64,000 bases of DNA from Ga0077555 sp964500805 (lineage in GTDB: Bacteria > Pseudomonadota > Alphaproteobacteria > Rhizobiales > Hyphomicrobiaceae). Below, piece after piece: positions 60,379-64,000 of the stretch (position 1 is its first letter; every line of letters begins with the position of its first letter). The stretch covers positions 1-64,000 of the forward strand of contig CAZCQH010000033.1 of the NCBI GenBank assembly GCA_964500805.1, given 5' to 3'. Below the pieces are notes generated by a model. It worked only from the letters and a program-made list of their open reading frames with translations. It made no database searches and was not told the DNA's origin. The translations under genes were made by a program, and so were the position numbers.

Positions 60379-61389
60379 TCAGCTCCGAGCTTCGAGCGAT
60401 CGTAGCGGAAGGCCTGCAAGCACGTTTTGAGGTTTGACGCGCACGATCCGCTCAGATGACATCGCAAGGATCAGTGATACTGGCGCTCCCTGAACCGAGG
60501 CGAGCATCTCCTGCGGATCGTCAAAACTGAGCCGGAACAGCGCGACGATTCGCTCGTGTCCCATGTTGGGCGGCTCCTCGCCCTTCCAGAGCGCGTTGCC
60601 GATCGTGGTCGCTTCTTGATCCAAACCGACGAACCACGCCCAGTTTTCTTCAGCAATGCGCTCGACCGGTTCAATCCTTACGCGGGCGCCAGCCAAGCAG
60701 CCGATCCAACGCTCGAGTACGTATGCGAAGGCAGCCCGCGCCGGTCCACCATGTCGGAAATCCAGTACCATGTCGAAGGCATCGCTCCGGGCGAAATACT
60801 GATCGGCCGTCTCCGCCGTCATCACGTCGAGGCTCCTCGCTTTGGCATCGCCAAAGATCGCAATCAGCGGCGCCGCATGCGCATCGACGTTGGCTCCGTC
60901 GACGATTTCCTCGTCCGCCAATAGCATCACACCGTCGCGCATCGTCAACCGCTGCGGCCGAAACAACAATTCAGCCGCCCGCAGCACGAACGGATCCGTT
61001 TCTGCATCGAGCATGTTTCGGAGAATGAGATGCACAAGCTGGTTCAGGAACAGCGGCGGCGTCATCACTCGAGGCGCGCGTGCGAGGGCCAAGTACGCGG
61101 CTTCCAGCGACGCATGACACAACAGGTGATCGCGAAAACCGATGAGATGATGCCAGTTCTCCCGCGCATCGCGGTCGGCGATACCTTTGATCTCTTCGGC
61201 TGGAATGGGCTCGCGCGGAGACCTTAGCAGGCGCTGGTGAATCGCGCGTTCGATGAGACACGCCTCGGCCGGGGGCACAATCTCGGGCCGCGCAAGATAG
61301 GCTTTCAGAAATGCATCGGTGGCGACGAGGCGCCCGTCACTGTCGTGATCGACGAGATGGTGCCCGCTCGAAAGCCAGAAGTCGGTCAT
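60379..61389 (-). CDS. DUF6352 family protein
   Basis: This 336-residue protein begins MTDFWLSSGHHLVDHDSDGR and has RPQRLTMRDGVMLLADEEIV and FDMVLDFRHGGPARAAFAYV as conserved segments. It matches DUF6352, found in FDH clusters of Hyphomicrobiales. The start overlaps the DUF6505 stop by four bases. No catalytic motif is known. The His/Asp-rich N-terminus may bind metal. Confidence 0.85.
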   Translation of the reverse strand: MTDFWLSSGHHLVDHDSDGRLVATDAFLKAYLARPEIVPPAEACLIERAIHQRLLRSPREPIPAEEIKGIADRDARENWHHLIGFRDHLLCHASLEAAYLALARAPRVMTPPLFLNQLVHLILRNMLDAETDPFVLRAAELLFRPQRLTMRDGVMLLADEEIVDGANVDAHAAPLIAIFGDAKARSLDVMTAETADQYFARSDAFDMVLDFRHGGPARAAFAYVLERWIGCLAGARVRIEPVERIAEENWAWFVGLDQEATTIGNALWKGEEPPNMGHERIVALFRLSFDDPQEMLASVQGAPVSLILAMSSERIVRVKPQNVLAGLPLRSLEARS

Positions 61390-61976
61390 CCGCGGGGCTC
61401 CTTTGTCAGCCCGACTTCGAACCCTCGCGCCAGGCCGAGCAGATCGACCTCGTCTTCCGGCCCAGTCGTCCGGTTCGGCTGCCCATCATCGACAATGGCA
61501 AAGGCACCGGCGCTGCAGGGCATTCCCACATCTTTCCGTGCGTCAGCCGAATGCAACGTCCGGAACAGCTCGCGAATGTTGCCGTCCGCGTCGATTGTCC
61601 GATGCAGGGCGATCAAAGTTCCTTCGGGATGATCAGCCAAGCCGATGGCGGTCGTGATCTCCTCCTCCGCCGCCGCATGCGCGCGCGCCAGGTCCGGTGC
61701 ACCGTGTGCCTCGATCAAATAGGTCGCCAGCTGCTCGACCGCTTGCCGGCGCTCTCCCTCCGTGATCGCCTGCGCGACGACCAGCGTCGACCATCCAAAA
61801 GACGTGAGCCCCAAAAAGCCGCTTCGAAACGCTTGTCGCGATCGACCAGTCAGAGCCTTTGGATCGGTCAGCCAGAACTCGAAAGCACCCGGCACTGCCC
61901 ATTCACCCGGTTCCGCCGCTCGCTCGAAGACGAACGAGTCGGACGGATCGAGACGGATGGTCCGCAGGAGCTTCAT
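61386..61976 (-). CDS. DUF6505 family protein
   Basis: This 196-residue protein begins MKLLRTIRLDPSDSFVFERA and has FGWSTLVVAQAITEGERRQA as a conserved segment. It matches DUF6505 of FDH clusters. I used the ATG at 61976, which overlaps the upstream stop in an ATGA. It overlaps the DUF6352 start by four bases. Function unknown. Confidence 0.83.
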   Translation of the reverse strand: MKLLRTIRLDPSDSFVFERAAEPGEWAVPGAFEFWLTDPKALTGRSRQAFRSGFLGLTSFGWSTLVVAQAITEGERRQAVEQLATYLIEAHGAPDLARAHAAAEEEITTAIGLADHPEGTLIALHRTIDADGNIRELFRTLHSADARKDVGMPCSAGAFAIVDDGQPNRTTGPEDEVDLLGLARGFEVGLTKEPRG

Positions 61977-62752
61977 AGCCAAGGTTCCCCTGTCGCAGGA
62001 TCAAGCCACTGGGGCTTGCTCAACGCCGGCAACAAGGCCTGGCGCTCGATCTGATCCCCACGCAGCAGGCGGCGAATGATGAGGTCGCCGCTGCCGTCGA
62101 TTGTGCGGCGTATACCTTTCTCCTCGGGCAGCAGAGAAAGGAACTGCTCACCAATCGGCTTGAAACCTTGCGACTGCCAGCGGTCGACCTGCAGCAGCAG
62201 ATGGCGCGCGAAGCTTCCCGCCAATTCACCGGCGTCCATCAGCTGGAAACCCTCGAGCTCGAGGCTCGTTCCTTTGTCGAGCCGGACATGCAGCGCGTCC
62301 GCACGATTGCCCACCGTTCGCGTGTGCGGGATGGCAAGGCGCACCTGCAATCCGGCCACGAGCCACTCCGGCGGCTCATGCTCGGGCGTATCGGACGGCC
62401 ATGCCAACTGCGCCCCGCCGATGATGCCGCCATCCAGAAGAATAGTGTCGGGATAGGCGAAGTGAAGTGGCTTTTCCGGTGGGCAGTAGAATGCCAAAGC
62501 GTCTCCTGCCGCGTTCAGTACTGCAAAAATAACTCGGCGGGCTGGAATAAGCGACTGGGAAGGCTCGAACACAACCGCGATCTCGATGCGATCGAACCTG
62601 CGGACTAAAACGAGCGTACCCGCCCCTGCTTCCCCGGCAATGGTCTGGGCGTACTGGAACGCATCGTGGTGCTCTCGCAACACATGGGCGCGGTAACCAG
62701 GGGGCAAATCGAGCCCGCCATTCATGTCAAGGGCTCTGCTCATTGGCTCCAT
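61973..62752 (-). CDS. Biotin/lipoate-protein-ligase-like protein of FDH cluster
   Basis: This 259-residue protein has a biotin/lipoate-ligase-like fold in its N-terminal 170 residues: GAGTLVLVRRFDRIEIAVVF, ILLDGGIIGGAQLAWP, and ADALHVRLDKGTSLELEG. The C-terminal segment matches the DUF4444 type. The canonical ligase lysine motif is not evident, so catalytic activity is uncertain. It is the first minus-strand gene of the FDH accessory run and diverges from a 4Fe-4S gene 85 bases away. A role in modifying or assembling an FDH component is inferred from context. Confidence 0.83.
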   Translation of the reverse strand: MEPMSRALDMNGGLDLPPGYRAHVLREHHDAFQYAQTIAGEAGAGTLVLVRRFDRIEIAVVFEPSQSLIPARRVIFAVLNAAGDALAFYCPPEKPLHFAYPDTILLDGGIIGGAQLAWPSDTPEHEPPEWLVAGLQVRLAIPHTRTVGNRADALHVRLDKGTSLELEGFQLMDAGELAGSFARHLLLQVDRWQSQGFKPIGEQFLSLLPEEKGIRRTIDGSGDLIIRRLLRGDQIERQALLPALSKPQWLDPATGEPWL

Positions 62753-62837
62753 TCATAAAAGGCTCCAAGTGTAATACAAGGGGCGACGACGGCGGCCCAG
62801 CGAACCGACGCTGCCAAATCAGGGAGCAGAAGCTCAA

Positions 62838-64000
62838 ATGGCGGAGACCGGAAGAAAGCCTGTTCTGGTGTGCTCCTGCGAAGACACGATGGCTCTCGAC
62901 CTTTCGGCGCTTCGCCAAGGTCTCCCGGAGTGTGACATTGTGAGCGGTCGGCACGTTTGCGGACCCGAGCTCCACCTCTTCCGCGCTGCCGCAAGCAGGA
63001 GTGGGGAGATCGTCGTCGCGTGTACCGCGCAAGCGCCCCTTTTCGAGGATCTTTCCGAGGACGAACGCCTGCCAGCTGCATTGCGGTTCGTCAATGTTCG
63101 TGAAACAGCAGGCTGGTCGCAAGAGGGACACGCCGCTGGCCCCAAGATGGCAGGTCTCATCGCGGCGGGTGCGATCGAGGTACCTCCCGCAGCATCAGTG
63201 ACATACGAGAGTCACGGCGTAGCACTGATCTACGGTTGCGATCAGCAGGCTGTCGAAGCGGCTGAAAAGTTGAAAGATTCGCTCGATATCACCGTTCTCT
63301 TGGCTCCAGGCTCCACGGTGGTCCCTCCCCGTCAGGCCGTCTATCCGATCCGACAAGGGCGCATCAAGACCGTCAAGGGCTATCTCGGCGCATTCGAGAT
63401 CACGATTGATCGTTTCGCCGAGCCGGCACCTTCATCGCGCGACAAGTTTACGTTCGGTACGGCGCGTGATGGCGCGGTTTCCAGGCCCGACATACTGATT
63501 GATCTTTCCGGCCTCGCGCCGCTTGTCTCCGCACCCGACCTGCGATCGGGTTACCTGCGCGCAAATCCAGCAAGCGTAGACGAAGTGGCTCGCATCATTT
63601 TTGAAGCTGCCAGCCTGACTGGTACCTTCGATAAACCGCGCTACATCACCTTTCATGCTGATCTGTGCGCGCACCAGCGATCGCGGATCACCGGTTGCAC
63701 GCGCTGTCTGGAACTCTGCCCCGCCGGGGCGATCAGCTCCGGCCCGCGTCATGTAACGATCGACCCACACATGTGCGCGGGTTGTGGGCAATGCGCGGCC
63801 GCCTGCCCGACTGGCGCCGCCGAGTACGCCGTCCCCGGCTCACAGATCCTGATTGGCAGGCTGCGCGCGATGCTGATGGCCTATAGGAATGCCGGCGGAA
63901 AAGCCCCGCGAGTTCTCGTACACGATACCAACCATGGCGAGGCAATGATCGATGCCGCTGCGCGCCTTGACGCGGGCTTGCCTGCCGACTCGTTCCCAGT
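62838..64000 (+). CDS. 4Fe-4S ferredoxin-type protein (partial, runs off window)
   Basis: This frame is open from ATG 62838 to the end of the window (387 codons). It has an N-terminal CSCEDTMALDL segment and a later CTRCLELCPAGAI with CAGCGQCAAACPTGAA, two [4Fe-4S] sets of the bacterial ferredoxin type. It diverges from the biotin/lipoate-ligase-like gene and is typical of FDH clusters in Hyphomicrobiales. The C-terminus is outside the window. Its electron partner is unknown, although the FDH cluster is the natural candidate. Confidence 0.88.
   Translation, partial: MAETGRKPVLVCSCEDTMALDLSALRQGLPECDIVSGRHVCGPELHLFRAAASRSGEIVVACTAQAPLFEDLSEDERLPAALRFVNVRETAGWSQEGHAAGPKMAGLIAAGAIEVPPAASVTYESHGVALIYGCDQQAVEAAEKLKDSLDITVLLAPGSTVVPPRQAVYPIRQGRIKTVKGYLGAFEITIDRFAEPAPSSRDKFTFGTARDGAVSRPDILIDLSGLAPLVSAPDLRSGYLRANPASVDEVARIIFEAASLTGTFDKPRYITFHADLCAHQRSRITGCTRCLELCPAGAISSGPRHVTIDPHMCAGCGQCAAACPTGAAEYAVPGSQILIGRLRAMLMAYRNAGGKAPRVLVHDTNHGEAMIDAAARLDAGLPADSFP

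Overview
The window looks like chromosomal DNA of an alphaproteobacterium of the order Hyphomicrobiales (Rhizobiales). Pointers are the high GC content, an HWE-family kinase beside a sigma-EcfG-type promoter, a FixK/FNR box, the rbfA-truB-rpsO-pnp block, and a respiratory formate dehydrogenase cluster with DUF3305/DUF3306 accessory genes. The species cannot be read from the sequence.

Layout. 0.2-5.8 kb is a conflict/defence block on the minus strand: a three-gene ABC-3C system (nuclease-like effector, middle component, DUF3732 ATPase), then a HEPN/RES-type NAD-directed toxin gene. 6.2-13.0 kb is a sensory island with a CheB-CheR-PAS-HWE kinase fusion, a second CheB with a cysteine-rich C-terminus, a PAS protein and two response regulators, one behind a near-perfect EcfG promoter. 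13.5-17.4 kb is mixed accessory DNA: two DUF1330 genes, a decayed dienelactone-hydrolase gene, an H-NS-type silencer co-directional with a DUF7227-like gene, and about 0.9 kb of unassigned sequence. 17.4-24.3 kb holds two divergent ABC systems (HlyD/FtsX-like/LolD-like, and Mla-like lipid transport) around a perfect TTGAT-N4-ATCAA box. 24.5-31 kb carries TPR proteins, a thioredoxin-like protein, a GNAT enzyme, a ParE-type toxin-antitoxin pair and ettA.

31.3-31.8 kb is a selenoprotein gene of the UGSC family. An in-frame TGA encodes the U of the UGSC motif, and a short bacterial-type SECIS hairpin follows it. 32-42.6 kb holds metabolic and transport genes, tRNA-Lys(UUU) and a toxin-antitoxin pair whose toxin is frameshifted. 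42.9-50.7 kb is the conserved rbfA-truB-rpsO-pnp block, but about 3.1 kb lies between truB and rpsO. That insert carries a TIR-domain gene, an upstream gene encoding eleven YTGPGGG-type octapeptide repeats, and a divergent LexA-like self-cleaving repressor. This is the best candidate here for an undescribed system. 50.9-64 kb has a lipid-linked sugar transferase, apbC, and a membrane-bound formate dehydrogenase cluster whose catalytic position is Cys, not Sec.

How the genes fit together. Formate oxidation is served by a Tat-exported alpha subunit, an Fe-S beta subunit, a cytochrome b gamma subunit, a TorD-type chaperone and a run of overlapping uncharacterised accessory genes. Defence-like modules occur at three separated places: ABC-3C plus RES, TIR plus repeat protein plus LexA-like regulator, and two toxin-antitoxin pairs.
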